Source: Aliiroseovarius sp. F47248L (GTDB lineage Bacteria; Pseudomonadota; Alphaproteobacteria; Rhodobacterales; Rhodobacteraceae). Taken from it: DNA of 64,000 nucleotides. The position numbers and the translations under genes were made by a program. Where the stretch lies: contig NZ_JALKBF010000002.1 of assembly GCF_023016085.1 (NCBI RefSeq), positions 117,797 through 181,796 on the forward strand, in the 5' to 3' direction. Under the pieces are notes generated by a model, which did not search any database, was not told the origin of the DNA, and saw only the letters and a list, made by a program, of their open reading frames with translations. Below are positions 19,942 through 29,720 of the stretch, one piece after another. Every line of letters begins with the position of its first letter. The first letter of the stretch is position 1.

Positions 19942-20945
19942 TCGTAAAAGCCGATTGCGCGGGCCAGGTTTTCACCGGATTCCGTTTTCAGGATCGCATC
20001 CAGTTGCGCCTCGCGCAGGGCAAAGGATTCCTCGTGCAGTTCGCGCAACTCGTTGTCAGACATCAGAAATTCGTACATTTCCTGCGCGCAAGGGGACAGT
20101 TTGGCGCCTGACAGGTCCGTGTCACCGGGCCGGTTGGCGTGGTTCCAATACTGTTCCGACGCCCCAAGGCGCACAGAATCGACAGCAGCGCCGCGATCCA
20201 CTTTCAACAGAAACTCGGCCGCGCTTTTGATCGAGTAATGGTTCAATTGCCCGTACTGGCGGCTGCCAATCGCGTCGATGGCTTTGTTCTGACCGTCGGT
20301 AAACTCGGGCGGCATTTGTGTGCCCGAACCGTCGATCCATTTGAATCCTTGCATCGAGAAGTTCTTTGTCACCGGCCGATGCGGGCGACGCGGACCTTCG
20401 ACCGCATTGCGGAACAGGGTTTTGACGGCGGTGATCACGGGCGTACCAGCGTCCTCGGCGGCCTGAAACTGCGACGCGGTCTGGGTGAAGCGTTCCACGA
20501 CGTTCTCCCGCCCCGCCGTCTTGTGCCCGTTGCTGTTGAACCCGACCGACGTGAATGACACCGCATCCGCCGGACCGGTCGCCTGAAAGAACTGATCCAG
20601 CGTGTCCACGTCGCCCTTCAGGTTCAGAAACTCATCCGCGTCGGTCACATACAGCCAGTCTGCTGCCTTGTAGCGCCCAAAATACCCGGCGTAGCGCAGC
20701 GCCATGATGTGCCACTTGCCGCGGTCGGGAAACATCACCTTCGGGTTCGGCTGGTGCTTGACGCGGTGGGGCATCATGACCTCAAGCCGATCCAGGATCT
20801 TGTCGGTATTGTCGTTGCATCCGTTGGTGAAAATCAGCAGATCATCCACGCCCAGCGTGAAGTGATGCGCCAGCCATTCAAGGATGTACGGCCCTTCATT
20901 GCGCATGACGCTCAGTAGAAGCACTTTTTCCTTGCCGATGGTCAT
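19938..20945 (-). CDS. GT2-like glycosyltransferase
   Basis: This 335-residue protein (from ATG 20945, MTIGKEKV) starts with the same family signature as its neighbour: VLLLSVMRNEGPYILEWLAHH, then TNGCNDNTD and the metal site YVTDADEFL. The frame is open to 21026, but the extra 27 residues have no family resemblance and AGGA precedes 20945. It is a lone minus-strand gene within plus-strand glycan genes and lacks the methyltransferase tail of the 18184 gene. Substrate unknown. Confidence 0.83.
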   Translation of the reverse strand: MTIGKEKVLLLSVMRNEGPYILEWLAHHFTLGVDDLLIFTNGCNDNTDKILDRLEVMMPHRVKHQPNPKVMFPDRGKWHIMALRYAGYFGRYKAADWLYVTDADEFLNLKGDVDTLDQFFQATGPADAVSFTSVGFNSNGHKTAGRENVVERFTQTASQFQAAEDAGTPVITAVKTLFRNAVEGPRRPHRPVTKNFSMQGFKWIDGSGTQMPPEFTDGQNKAIDAIGSRQYGQLNHYSIKSAAEFLLKVDRGAAVDSVRLGASEQYWNHANRPGDTDLSGAKLSPCAQEMYEFLMSDNELRELHEESFALREAQLDAILKTESGENLARAIGFYD

Positions 20946-21140
20946 CGCGGGGTCCTGGTTCTCTTGCAACTTAGCGCTGATCGTGCGGCGGAATGTTCCA
21001 TGATCGCTCTGTAAGATCAATGGCATATCTGGCGCACCTTGGCTGTTGTTGCGACAGCGACCTCATTGTATCGTTTCGCCACGAATGGCCACAAGCAACG
21101 ATCACAAGAGCTACCAATTCAAGTAGAGGGTCCGCGGTAA

Positions 21141-22238
21141 ATGGTGACAAAGGATGATTTCGTTGCTGCGTCGGTTCACCATCAGGTGGGCGATTTGCGC
21201 GATGTGCAGCTTGCCATGAACCATGACACGGTTGCGCACGCGCGCGCGGTGTCGTCGGGGATGCTGTTGCAATGGGATCATAAGGCAGCAGCACCCGACC
21301 CCTTCAATGGCTGGCAGGATCAAGGCGGATCGCTGCGGAAATCTGGCACCAAGGTCAACCGGTCAAAGGTGTCCGGGGCTTTATACTCGATCCTTGAAAA
21401 GCAGCCGGGTTACTCATTTTTTATCGACATGGCGGATCACCGGGCGCGCTCATTGGTAACACCTGGCGGGCAAGCCGCGCCCGTCTTTTGCTTCAACCGC
21501 AAAAAGACGAACGGGCAGGGCCGTATCCTGTGGCCTTTGGCGGGGTATCAGGATCACGGGTCAGACGAGTTTCTGGGCGGCCCCAACCTGCGTGGCGTCC
21601 CGTGGTCAGAAAAGCAACCCGTGGTGGCCTGGCGCGGGTCTGCCGGGGGCTGGGCTCGGCTTGGCAAGCACGGGCAGGGACGGATGATCCGCATGCATGC
21701 GCTTCTGAAAAGATATCAACGCCAAGAACTGTCAAAGGTTGAAGCTGAACGCGCACTGTTGACAGTGGACCGCCACAAACTTCTGGTGGCGTGTCAGGAC
21801 GATAACAGGTTTGATCTGGGCTACACGCATTTTGGGCCGTTCGACATGGATCAGATGCCCCTTATTGGTGATTTCAAGCGGGATCGAATTGCCCGTCACG
21901 ATTTCGGCCGGTTCAAGTATCTGGCTGTGCTGCCCGGCGCTGATGTCGGCTCGAACTTCTACTGGGTCATGAACAGCAATTCGCTGGGGCTGGTCATGAC
22001 ACCCGAATTTGACAGCTTTGCGTCGGTCCATTTCAAGCCTTGGGAACATTATGTGCCCTTCCGTCGTGATCTGCGCGATCTGGAGCAAAATTTAGCCTGG
22101 TGCGAGGACCATCCCGACGAGTGTCAAGCTATGGTCCAACGCGCAAACGAGATGTGCGCGTTCCTAGCTGACGGCGACTTGCGTGAAGAGATTCTCGGAC
22201 GGGTCGTTCATGGGGTGGGTGCGCAACTTGCAATGTAA
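21141..22238 (+). CDS. GT90-family (CAP10/LpsA-like) glycosyltransferase
   Basis: The 365-residue protein shows the CAP10/LPS-modification fold. VVAWRGSAGGWARLGKHGQG binds the donor, and the C-terminal block KYLAVLPGADVGSNFYWVMN followed by FKPWEHYVPFRRDL is diagnostic. Relatives add glucose or xylose to lipopolysaccharide or capsule. There is no signal peptide. The region before it (20946-21140) must hold divergent promoters; no clear elements are visible. Confidence 0.85.
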   Translation: MVTKDDFVAASVHHQVGDLRDVQLAMNHDTVAHARAVSSGMLLQWDHKAAAPDPFNGWQDQGGSLRKSGTKVNRSKVSGALYSILEKQPGYSFFIDMADHRARSLVTPGGQAAPVFCFNRKKTNGQGRILWPLAGYQDHGSDEFLGGPNLRGVPWSEKQPVVAWRGSAGGWARLGKHGQGRMIRMHALLKRYQRQELSKVEAERALLTVDRHKLLVACQDDNRFDLGYTHFGPFDMDQMPLIGDFKRDRIARHDFGRFKYLAVLPGADVGSNFYWVMNSNSLGLVMTPEFDSFASVHFKPWEHYVPFRRDLRDLEQNLAWCEDHPDECQAMVQRANEMCAFLADGDLREEILGRVVHGVGAQLAM

Positions 22239-22337
22239 CGGCATCATCAAGTTAGGACCGTCCCGTCATTCGTTGTGTATCGCAACCGATGCGGCATATG
22301 GTGCGCCAAACGGCCACAAGGATCACAGGAGCGGTGC

Positions 22338-23066
22338 GTGATTGAATCTTATGATGCGTTGATCGCCAGCAAAGACTGGCAAGACAAGCTGGACGGCTTG
22401 AATCATACTTTGCGCGATTGCCTTGTTGCGGCAGGTGAACAGCCAGTTTTGCAAGGCAATGTGTTCTATCACAGCTTTCAGGAAGAATTCTGGAAAGCCG
22501 ATCCTGATCCCGAGATGGAGGTCAAGCGCCGCAACCTGTTTATCGTCGCCCAGAACAGCTCGCACGTTTTCGAAATTGGCGTGAACGGTGGGCACAGCCT
22601 GCTATTGATGCTGATGGCGAACCCCGATTTGAAAGTCGTCGGCGTGGATCTGTGCGAACGCGTGCAGAAACAATGGGCACCGGTCGAAGTATATGTCGAC
22701 GTGGCCGGCAAGTGGCTTGAGGTCAACTTTCCCGGCCGCGTCAAGTTCATCAAGGGCCATTCCTTGATCGAAACCCCACGCTATGCGATCGAAAACCCCA
22801 AACGCCATATTGATGCGGTGCATCTGGACGGCGCGAAAGTCACCCATTTCCGCGAACTGTGCGGTATCCGACCTGTGCTGACGCCAGATGCCTTCGTGAT
22901 CCATGACGACACGGGCATCACCTCGGTAAAGAAGGCGATCCGCCATGAAACGCAGCTGCGGATGATCCGCCCGGTCGAGCCGGAACTGGGTCTGGTCGAG
23001 AATGAATTTCACCAGATCTATCGCAACTGGGACAAGAAGCGCGGGATCAGCGACCCGGCAAACTGA
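22338..23066 (+). CDS. Class I SAM-dependent methyltransferase (Methyltransf_24-like)
   Basis: The SAM site is VFEIGVNGGHSLLLMLM followed by VVGVDLCERV, and a later acidic block HIDAVHLDGAK fits the family. GTG 22338 is chosen because AGGAG lies six bases upstream, giving 242 residues. The 21 extra residues from an ATG at 22275 look non-coding. The setting, between GT90 and a GT8-like gene, suggests sugar or glycan methylation; the target is unknown. Confidence 0.8.
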   Translation: MIESYDALIASKDWQDKLDGLNHTLRDCLVAAGEQPVLQGNVFYHSFQEEFWKADPDPEMEVKRRNLFIVAQNSSHVFEIGVNGGHSLLLMLMANPDLKVVGVDLCERVQKQWAPVEVYVDVAGKWLEVNFPGRVKFIKGHSLIETPRYAIENPKRHIDAVHLDGAKVTHFRELCGIRPVLTPDAFVIHDDTGITSVKKAIRHETQLRMIRPVEPELGLVENEFHQIYRNWDKKRGISDPAN

Positions 23067-23090
23067 CGGAATGAAAAGGAATACCCTTGT

Positions 23091-23978
23091 ATGAGTGACG
23101 CCAAGCTGACGATCTTTTTTGTGGTCGAGCCGCCGAAATATCAGGATATGGCGTGTTTTCTGGCGGCCTCGATCCGGTGTCAGTTTGACGAGCCCATTGA
23201 TCTGGTGGGCTATTGCCCGGCCGACACCATCGGCGATATGGACCCAAAATCGGTCGGCATCTTAAAGGAATTGGGGGTCGATATACGTCCCATCGACACC
23301 GCTGGACGATTTGATCCGCCTTATCCGCATGGCAACAAGATGCTGTCGGCGTTAGAGCCGCGCGACACGCCCTATTCCGCCTTCATGGACTCCGACATGC
23401 TGTTCATCGGAAAGAACACGGTCGATGCGATGCTGCAGCCCGGTCATGTCTCGGTCGCGGCGGCAACGTCGATGTATTGGTCGGGGCAGAAGATCTGGAA
23501 GGACATTTACGCCGCCTGTGACATGCCGATGCCCGAGGACCGAATTTGGTTGCAACGTCAGCGTCGGCGCAAGTTGATGCCCTATTTCAACGCAGGGCTG
23601 ATCGTGTTCCCCGAAGGGCCGCTGACCAATGACGGAGAGAGCTTTGCGCAAGTCTGGATGCGGCTCGCGCAGCAGATCGACCAGATCGACATCGTGAAAA
23701 AGCGCCCCTATCTGGATCAGATGAGCCTACCACTGGCGATCCGTGCCGCGGGCCTTGATTGGAACCTTCTGCCGCCAGAACAGCACTATATTCTGGGTGG
23801 CAAACTGCGGGGCGAGCCGCTGCCGACAGATATGGACATCAAGATGATCCACTATCGCAATTTCGACATCCTGCGCGAAGTAAAGTGCCGCGGGATGGCA
23901 AAGGATATGCTTGAAAAAACGACCGGCGTGCGTCGCCTGTCCAGCTTCGACGTGGATGCTGCCGATGGCGGAAGCTGA
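23091..23978 (+). CDS. GT8-like nucleotide-sugar glycosyltransferase
   Basis: The 295-residue protein has a GT-A fold pattern. An N-terminal beta strand LTIFFVVEPP precedes a DXD-type metal site in YSAFMDSDMLFIG, and a later YFNAGLIVFPEGP block is typical of GT8-like and DUF-type sugar transferases. No signal peptide. It begins 24 bases after the methyltransferase stop and overlaps the next gene by 14 bases, so these genes probably form one operon. Confidence 0.75.
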   Translation: MSDAKLTIFFVVEPPKYQDMACFLAASIRCQFDEPIDLVGYCPADTIGDMDPKSVGILKELGVDIRPIDTAGRFDPPYPHGNKMLSALEPRDTPYSAFMDSDMLFIGKNTVDAMLQPGHVSVAAATSMYWSGQKIWKDIYAACDMPMPEDRIWLQRQRRRKLMPYFNAGLIVFPEGPLTNDGESFAQVWMRLAQQIDQIDIVKKRPYLDQMSLPLAIRAAGLDWNLLPPEQHYILGGKLRGEPLPTDMDIKMIHYRNFDILREVKCRGMAKDMLEKTTGVRRLSSFDVDAADGGS

Positions 23979-24831
23979 AGGGCCGGACTGGCCAGACCCC
24001 ATTGTAATCCATGCTTGCCCAGCACTGCGGCTGGAATATGTCGGCCCGGACCTGAACGACCCGGCCTGTCGCCCAGCCAATGTGGTCGTGGCCTTCGCAC
24101 CGGTGGACTTTCCGTTTAACCCGGAGAATGGCGGTTGGGGGTCACGATCTTTCCGCAAACGCGGGATCGCGCATGTCTGCGTTTATCACAGCGCGCCTGA
24201 CTGGTATCAGAACGACGCTTTTTTCAAGGGCATGTCACGCCTCCGCGACGTCTTAGGTGACGATATCGCGATGACCACCTATGGTTTCAGCATGGGCGGC
24301 TACGGTGCCATTCTGGCGGCCGACCACCTGAACGCACGGCGCGCGGTGGCCGTGTCGCCCCAGTTCTCTGTTGATCCGGCAGTTGTGCCATTTGAACGAC
24401 GATACAAGGCGGAATGGGCTGATATGGGGCCTTGGCTTCACAATCTTTCGGCACATCGCAAGGATAATGGTCGCGAGGTGATCGTGCTGCTCGACCCGCT
24501 ACACCGACAGGACCGACGGCAAGAGGCGTTGTTCCCAAAACCCGTTGGTCATACGCGGTGTTTGATGCATGGTGCGGGCCATGCGGGCATTCAGACCTTG
24601 GTCGAAATGGGGGTCATCGAGGCGCTGTTCGATATGCTGCGTGGTGACGCCTCGGCCAACCAACTGCGCAACGCGTATCGGCAAAACCGGCGAAATGGCT
24701 TTCGCTATTTGCGTAAAGTCGGCACACGTCTACATCAGCGTGAGCATCCAATCGCACCGCAATTTCTTGCCTGGGCCGAAGCGCGCAGGTTTCGGCGTCT
24801 GATCAAGAAATGGCAACCCTACTATGAATGA
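23965..24831 (+). CDS. Alpha/beta-hydrolase-fold protein
   Basis: A nucleophile elbow G-F-S109-M-G-G-Y-G is clear, and a late HGAGHAG block could supply the His. It is 288 residues from ATG 23965; an ATG at 23956 is also possible. The start overlaps the preceding glycosyltransferase gene by 14 bases. Its position in a glycan block suggests deacylation or acyl transfer on a glycan, but the substrate cannot be read from sequence. A basic C-terminal tail follows the fold. Confidence 0.72.
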   Translation: MAEAEGPDWPDPIVIHACPALRLEYVGPDLNDPACRPANVVVAFAPVDFPFNPENGGWGSRSFRKRGIAHVCVYHSAPDWYQNDAFFKGMSRLRDVLGDDIAMTTYGFSMGGYGAILAADHLNARRAVAVSPQFSVDPAVVPFERRYKAEWADMGPWLHNLSAHRKDNGREVIVLLDPLHRQDRRQEALFPKPVGHTRCLMHGAGHAGIQTLVEMGVIEALFDMLRGDASANQLRNAYRQNRRNGFRYLRKVGTRLHQREHPIAPQFLAWAEARRFRRLIKKWQPYYE

Positions 24832-24927
24832 TCCCCAACCACCTGCGTCAATCTGCTGTGCGAAAGGCGCTTGCGGTGTGGCGACGACCCCGACACAATC
24901 ACTGCCGAAACGGGGATGCTTATTTGC

Positions 24928-26367
24928 ATGAGTGACACGGAAAAACCAACGCGCGGGGTATTGTTGAAAGCCCGCAACGGCGACGTGATCGGCTTTGATG
25001 AAACGGGCCTGAGGATGCGCCTGTCTGATGAGGTGATGGCTGATATCAGCCGCCGTGTGTCCGTGGCCGATAGCGCAGCACCCGTGGATCCTTCCGTCTT
25101 GGGCGACATCCACGCTTGGGACGTGCGTCGGGCAGGCGACTGGTATCTGTTCTCAGCCCATCTGCCGGGCGAGCAGGGTATTTGCCAGTTCCGCAAACGG
25201 GTCGAGCCTTTGGGCGACACAGCCCCGGATATTCTAGCCAACCCATCGGGCAGTTTGTTCGCGATCCTGTCCATTGGCGGCACGCGGCGGGCAACCACTT
25301 CGGACGAGGTGTTGCGTTATCCCTATCACATCGTCACGACGGGCGACGATCTGGGACCGGCAGGGGCATCGGGCACCGAAATCGTTGTCGCCACGCCCGA
25401 TCTGCAATGCCTGTCGGAGCAATCCCGCGACAGTCTAATCGCGGATGAGGTCATCGCGCGCCGTCACAGTGATTTTCGCGCCTTACCAGTGATCTATGCC
25501 CGCAGCGAGACGGACAATTCCGCCTCGATCAGTGATTTCGGGGTAGGGCGCGCGCTTGAGAATTTCACCCTGACCGTTGCCAACCTGTGCGCGGCGGCCA
25601 ACAGTCTTGGAGTGTCGCCCAAAGTGCTGGGTGTCGGGCTGGATTTCACGCTGGAGGCTTTGGATCAAGACGGTGCCGTATGGCGTAGCGGGATCTATGA
25701 CATCATGGCGCGCGTTACAGATATCTTTGCCGATAACGGCCTGCGCAAGCCGCTGTTCGTCTCGACCTTCGATGCAGGGACGCGCGGAGTCTCGGACAAT
25801 CCAATCTTGCGGGCCCAATGGGAAATGGCGTGGAACAAGGCGGGGCATGATCACGTGTTCTCGGCCCCCGGATACATGTTTGCCCAGGATGAGTTTGGCC
25901 GTCCCACCGCCGAAGCCCGCCAGCAGATTGCCGAGATGGATGCTTTCGCAATCGAAGCCCTGAACGCCGATCAGGACTGGTCCTGCCCCGTCCTGCTGCT
26001 GGCCGAACGCGAAGATGATCCGAAACTGATCCGGTGTCGTGGGCAGGCGCTTGGCGCTTTCGTGCTGGACCCGGATGATTTGCTGAATGCCGGACCAGAA
26101 TGCGGGTTCAGGATTGAGGGTTGCGAAAACGGTGCGAAAATTACTGGCGTGATGGTCGACCGGGGCGATCCAAACGACCTGTTGATCAGCTTCGACATCG
26201 CACCCGAGGGCGACGGCCTGACGTTGTGCTATGCGTTGGGGCATCCGGCGTCCCCGGACCACATGCCCGCCAATCGAGGCGCAATGCGCGATGAATGGCA
26301 CGCGACCAGCCGCACCGGGCGCATCCTGCATCGCTGGGCCTTACCCGCAGCGCTTCCGGTGCATTGA
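24928..26367 (+). CDS. Unknown protein, first gene of sulfatase cassette
   Basis: I do not recognise the family. The protein is about 479 residues from ATG 24928; ATG 24916 and TTG 24871 are alternatives and no start has a strong ribosome site. There is no signal peptide or membrane segment. The central part (residues about 190-380) alternates predicted strands and helices (VIYARSETDNSAS, KVLGVGLDFTLEAL, KPLFVSTFDAGTRG, CPVLLLAEREDD), which suggests an SGNH- or Rossmann-like fold without a secure catalytic motif. The stop TGA shares its last base with the next ATG, so it is translationally coupled to the LamG-like gene. Confidence 0.7.
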   Translation: MSDTEKPTRGVLLKARNGDVIGFDETGLRMRLSDEVMADISRRVSVADSAAPVDPSVLGDIHAWDVRRAGDWYLFSAHLPGEQGICQFRKRVEPLGDTAPDILANPSGSLFAILSIGGTRRATTSDEVLRYPYHIVTTGDDLGPAGASGTEIVVATPDLQCLSEQSRDSLIADEVIARRHSDFRALPVIYARSETDNSASISDFGVGRALENFTLTVANLCAAANSLGVSPKVLGVGLDFTLEALDQDGAVWRSGIYDIMARVTDIFADNGLRKPLFVSTFDAGTRGVSDNPILRAQWEMAWNKAGHDHVFSAPGYMFAQDEFGRPTAEARQQIAEMDAFAIEALNADQDWSCPVLLLAEREDDPKLIRCRGQALGAFVLDPDDLLNAGPECGFRIEGCENGAKITGVMVDRGDPNDLLISFDIAPEGDGLTLCYALGHPASPDHMPANRGAMRDEWHATSRTGRILHRWALPAALPVH

Positions 26368-27140
26368 TGGGGCAGGGCGACGCATATTTCGTGGACATCG
26401 CGGTGCCAGACGCGGTGCTGCTTGACACAAAGCTTGCTGTGCAGCCGCGGCGATCTCCACTTGAATACGGGGCCGTATGGTATCGGGCACATCACGCGAG
26501 TTCCGTGATCCAGGACTGGACCCCTGAACAAGGGCTTGGCGCTGTGGCTTATCCGGTCAAGCCTAGTGAAACGGGCGCGTGTCGACATCCCGATGGAGGG
26601 ATTGCGTTCACCACCGCGAAAAACACAGGGCTGGTCGCTGAAGGCGCGCTGTCGCAAACTCAAGCGTTCACCTGCGCCGTCCGGTTTGACAGCCGGGACG
26701 GCGAGGCGCGCACGCTGGTGACCATCAATCCGACCGACGCCGACAATTATTTGTTCCTGAACGAGAAGGAAGGCGAGTTGACGTGGCAAGATCAAAAGGG
26801 ATCGGTCGCAGTTGCCATTCCATCGCCGCCCACGCCTGCATGGGTGGTCGTAGGATATGATGCGGGGCGGTTAAGCATCGCGGCATGCCAAGAGGGGCAA
26901 CGTCTTGCCCCACTGGTCACAAGTGCCGCACAGAACCCAAAGCTGAGTGCCGACCTCTCAGGCTCAAGCGATCTTTTCATCGGGTGCCGGTCACATCGCA
27001 AGGGCATCCTGAAAACACTGGGCACTTCACGGATCATGGACGTTCTATTGTGGTCCGACAGCTTTGTTCTGGCACCGGGGGCGGCGACTGAGTTGAATGC
27101 CGTTTGCCGCTATGCCGAAACCGAAGGAGCGCCGGAATGA
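26367..27140 (+). CDS. LamG/concanavalin-like domain protein, middle gene of sulfatase cassette
   Basis: The start ATG 26367 overlaps the preceding TGA (TGATG). The 257-residue product has the strand pattern of a concanavalin A-like domain at about residues 85-230: FTCAVRFDSRDGEARTLVTI, YLFLNEKEGELTWQD, WVVVGYDAGRLSIAACQEG, and LFIGCRSHRKGIL with IMDVLLWSDSF. Such domains bind glycans or proteins. No signal peptide is seen. The gene overlaps the sulfatase start by four bases, which suggests a joint function. Confidence 0.65.
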   Translation: MGQGDAYFVDIAVPDAVLLDTKLAVQPRRSPLEYGAVWYRAHHASSVIQDWTPEQGLGAVAYPVKPSETGACRHPDGGIAFTTAKNTGLVAEGALSQTQAFTCAVRFDSRDGEARTLVTINPTDADNYLFLNEKEGELTWQDQKGSVAVAIPSPPTPAWVVVGYDAGRLSIAACQEGQRLAPLVTSAAQNPKLSADLSGSSDLFIGCRSHRKGILKTLGTSRIMDVLLWSDSFVLAPGAATELNAVCRYAETEGAPE

Positions 27141-29443
27141 ACTTCACCCGCGCCGATACCAGAGGCGACAATATCTGCGTCATCTGGATTGATGACATGA
27201 TCGACATCTTCACATGGCGCACGGCCTTCGGGCTGACGATTTCGACGCCGAATATCGACCGTTTCATGGGCGAAGGGGTGCGGTTTGCCAACGCCTATGC
27301 CACCGTGCCGCTCTGTGCACCTTGTCGCGCCGAACTGGCCACCGGCCTTTCGCCCTTCCGCACCGGGCTTGTGGACCTAAACCGTTTCTGGCGCGATGTG
27401 CTGCCCCCCACAGCGGGCTGGCAGTTTGATCTGCGCCGTGCCGGCTTTCGCACATTCACGACGGGCAAGGTGGACAGCAATTACAAGCCGATGCCCGAGG
27501 AATACAAGCGCATCCTGTTCCACGAGGAACCCGAAGCGCGGGACTCGGGCAGGCGCTCGAAGGTCAAGGATTATCTGAACAAGGGGCCAGGCATTTCGGG
27601 CGTGAACCACCCCGACGATGACGGGTCGCAGGACAGCAAGTTTTACGACTACACCGTTGCGCAGAACGCGATCGAGTATCTGGACCGCGCCGACCCCGCG
27701 CGTCGTCACCTGATTCAGCTTGGCTTCAAGCACCCGCATTACAAACTGCAATGCCCGGATCGGTTTTATCAAACCTACGATCCCGCCGACATCATCTGGC
27801 CCTCAACTGCTGCGCCTGAAGATTACTTCGGTCCGCAAGACGGGATGGCTGTCTATGAAGCCGCCTATATCACCAACGGGCCATGGACGCCGGAAAAGGC
27901 GGGCGATCATGCGTGGCGCGAGGTGGTGCGCGCTTATTTCGCCGCAATCTCTCATGTGGATCACGAGATCGGGCGCTTTATGGATGCGTTGCGGTCGTCT
28001 GGTCTGGCTGACAATACGACCGTAATTCTGCTATCGGATAACGGGTTCAATCTTGGCACCCATGACAGCTTCCACAAGATGAGCCAATGGGACAGCGCCG
28101 CCCATGTGCCCTTGGGCATCTGGAGCGCGCGGCTGGACCCGAAGGTCGTGGACATGCCTGTGTCGCTGCACAACATACCGAAAACGATCCTTGATCTGGC
28201 CGGGCTGCCCTATCGCCCCGACTGGGTGTCAGGGCAAAGCCTGTTGCCGCTGATCGACGCGAGTTTTGGCGCGTATGACCGCAGCAAATCGCCCGTCACC
28301 AGCGTTTTCGGCACCTTGTCAATCCGCCCCGCGACCAAGGATCTGAGTCGCTTCCGCTATTTCCGCTATCCGAACGGGGAAGAGCATATCTATGACCTGG
28401 TGGATGACCCCGGCGAAACCACGAACATCGCTGACACCGGCCCCCTGAAAGAGCTACGCCAAGCCCTGGTCGACAACGCGTTGGAACTTGGCCTTGACCT
28501 GCGCGGGTTTGAAAACCCCGAACGCGGTATCAACGCGATGATGTCGCTGGATGGCAGTGTGGTGATGGCTGGCGGCAATGCCGATAACAGCTATTGGGCT
28601 TATGGGGCGGATGCCGAAAACATACGCGAAGATCAGGACGGTGGCGAGGATACGCTGTGGTATATGGGTGGACCGGACGATTACGTGCTGCACGCGCCCG
28701 CCTATGTAGAAAACATCCGCATCGCCACCGTCGTGTCACGCAGTGAAGACAACCCGTCAGAATCCAAGCGTCTGGACATCGTTGCCCACCCCGACACCCC
28801 GATCAATTTCGAGACCTCGGAACGGGTGACGGTGAACGTGCGTGGCAGCCGAGGGGACGACGTGATGATCGGCCCTAAATACGGCGGCGCAGAATTTCAT
28901 GGTGGTGGTGGGAATGACACGCTGATCGCAACCTCTGGGCGGCGCAAGGATGTGCACAAGTTCTATGGCGGCGCTGGCAATGACACGCTGATCGGCGGCA
29001 ACGGGCGTGATATCTTGGACGGCGGGTCCGGCCATGATGTGATCAAAGGCGGCGACGGGCACAGCACCATCTATGGCGGACCGGGCAATGACGACATCTC
29101 GGACGGCGAGGGTGGGTCGGAAATCCACACCGGGCCAGGGCGTAACACCGTGCGCTCGGCCGGAGGGGACGACAGGATGTTCATCGGCGCGGGGCACAAC
29201 CGGATCGAACCCGGACCAGGTAAATCCGTGTTCCAAATCGCCTATGGCGGCGTGACCGAGTTTTCAGAGTGGCGCGACGACTATAGCCTTGATCTCAGCA
29301 CGTGGCCGCAGCGACCCAAAATCCTGATCAACCCGAATGGCACCGCGATCATCAATCTGGGCGTAGGGTTCATCAGGATATCGACCCAAGCATCCAAAGC
29401 CAGTCTGGAAGCCCAGATCGTGCAATCCTCACCAACCACCTAA
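27137..29443 (+). CDS. Sulfatase with C-terminal RTX-like glycine-rich repeats
   Basis: The 768-residue protein starts at ATG 27137 with AAGGAG seven bases upstream. Residues 1-480 are a formylglycine-dependent sulfatase: metal Asp19-Asp20 in WIDDM, the catalytic Cys in C60-A-P-C63-R64, and the later metal site ILLSDNGFNLGTHD. The motif fits CxPxR, but the usual Ser is Cys63. Residues about 570-720 carry GGxGND-type nonapeptide repeats (HGGGGNDTL, YGGAGNDTL, DGGSGHDVI), as in calcium-binding type I secreted proteins, and there is no N-terminal signal peptide. The likely role is desulfation of an extracellular sulfated polysaccharide. A maturase and a type I exporter are not in the window. Confidence 0.88.
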   Translation: MNFTRADTRGDNICVIWIDDMIDIFTWRTAFGLTISTPNIDRFMGEGVRFANAYATVPLCAPCRAELATGLSPFRTGLVDLNRFWRDVLPPTAGWQFDLRRAGFRTFTTGKVDSNYKPMPEEYKRILFHEEPEARDSGRRSKVKDYLNKGPGISGVNHPDDDGSQDSKFYDYTVAQNAIEYLDRADPARRHLIQLGFKHPHYKLQCPDRFYQTYDPADIIWPSTAAPEDYFGPQDGMAVYEAAYITNGPWTPEKAGDHAWREVVRAYFAAISHVDHEIGRFMDALRSSGLADNTTVILLSDNGFNLGTHDSFHKMSQWDSAAHVPLGIWSARLDPKVVDMPVSLHNIPKTILDLAGLPYRPDWVSGQSLLPLIDASFGAYDRSKSPVTSVFGTLSIRPATKDLSRFRYFRYPNGEEHIYDLVDDPGETTNIADTGPLKELRQALVDNALELGLDLRGFENPERGINAMMSLDGSVVMAGGNADNSYWAYGADAENIREDQDGGEDTLWYMGGPDDYVLHAPAYVENIRIATVVSRSEDNPSESKRLDIVAHPDTPINFETSERVTVNVRGSRGDDVMIGPKYGGAEFHGGGGNDTLIATSGRRKDVHKFYGGAGNDTLIGGNGRDILDGGSGHDVIKGGDGHSTIYGGPGNDDISDGEGGSEIHTGPGRNTVRSAGGDDRMFIGAGHNRIEPGPGKSVFQIAYGGVTEFSEWRDDYSLDLSTWPQRPKILINPNGTAIINLGVGFIRISTQASKASLEAQIVQSSPTT

Positions 29444-29720
29444 CTGGGCCTTCCATGCGACTAGATTTCGACCCTGAACAGGCTCTGGTGAACGGTATCC
29501 GCGTTGTATTTCTTGACTGGGTTGATCTTGTGACCTCAGTGACCGACGATATCGTGGTGTCAGAGCAAGAAAGCGTCGGACAACATGATTTCTTTGTTCG
29601 GTCCAGTTTCCTTGGGTGTCTGCGGCCATCTGAAACACCAAGGCCGATGCGCACTAAGTAAACAATTCAACAAAGCATTATGACGAGATCACAAGCGAGC
29701 TTCCTCACAACGATCTGATC

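Noticed and set aside
29455-29661. 68-codon open frame beginning MRLDFDPEQALVNG
   Set aside because: It looks mildly protein-like, but there is no ribosome site, no known family and the surroundings look decayed; support is too thin for a gene call.
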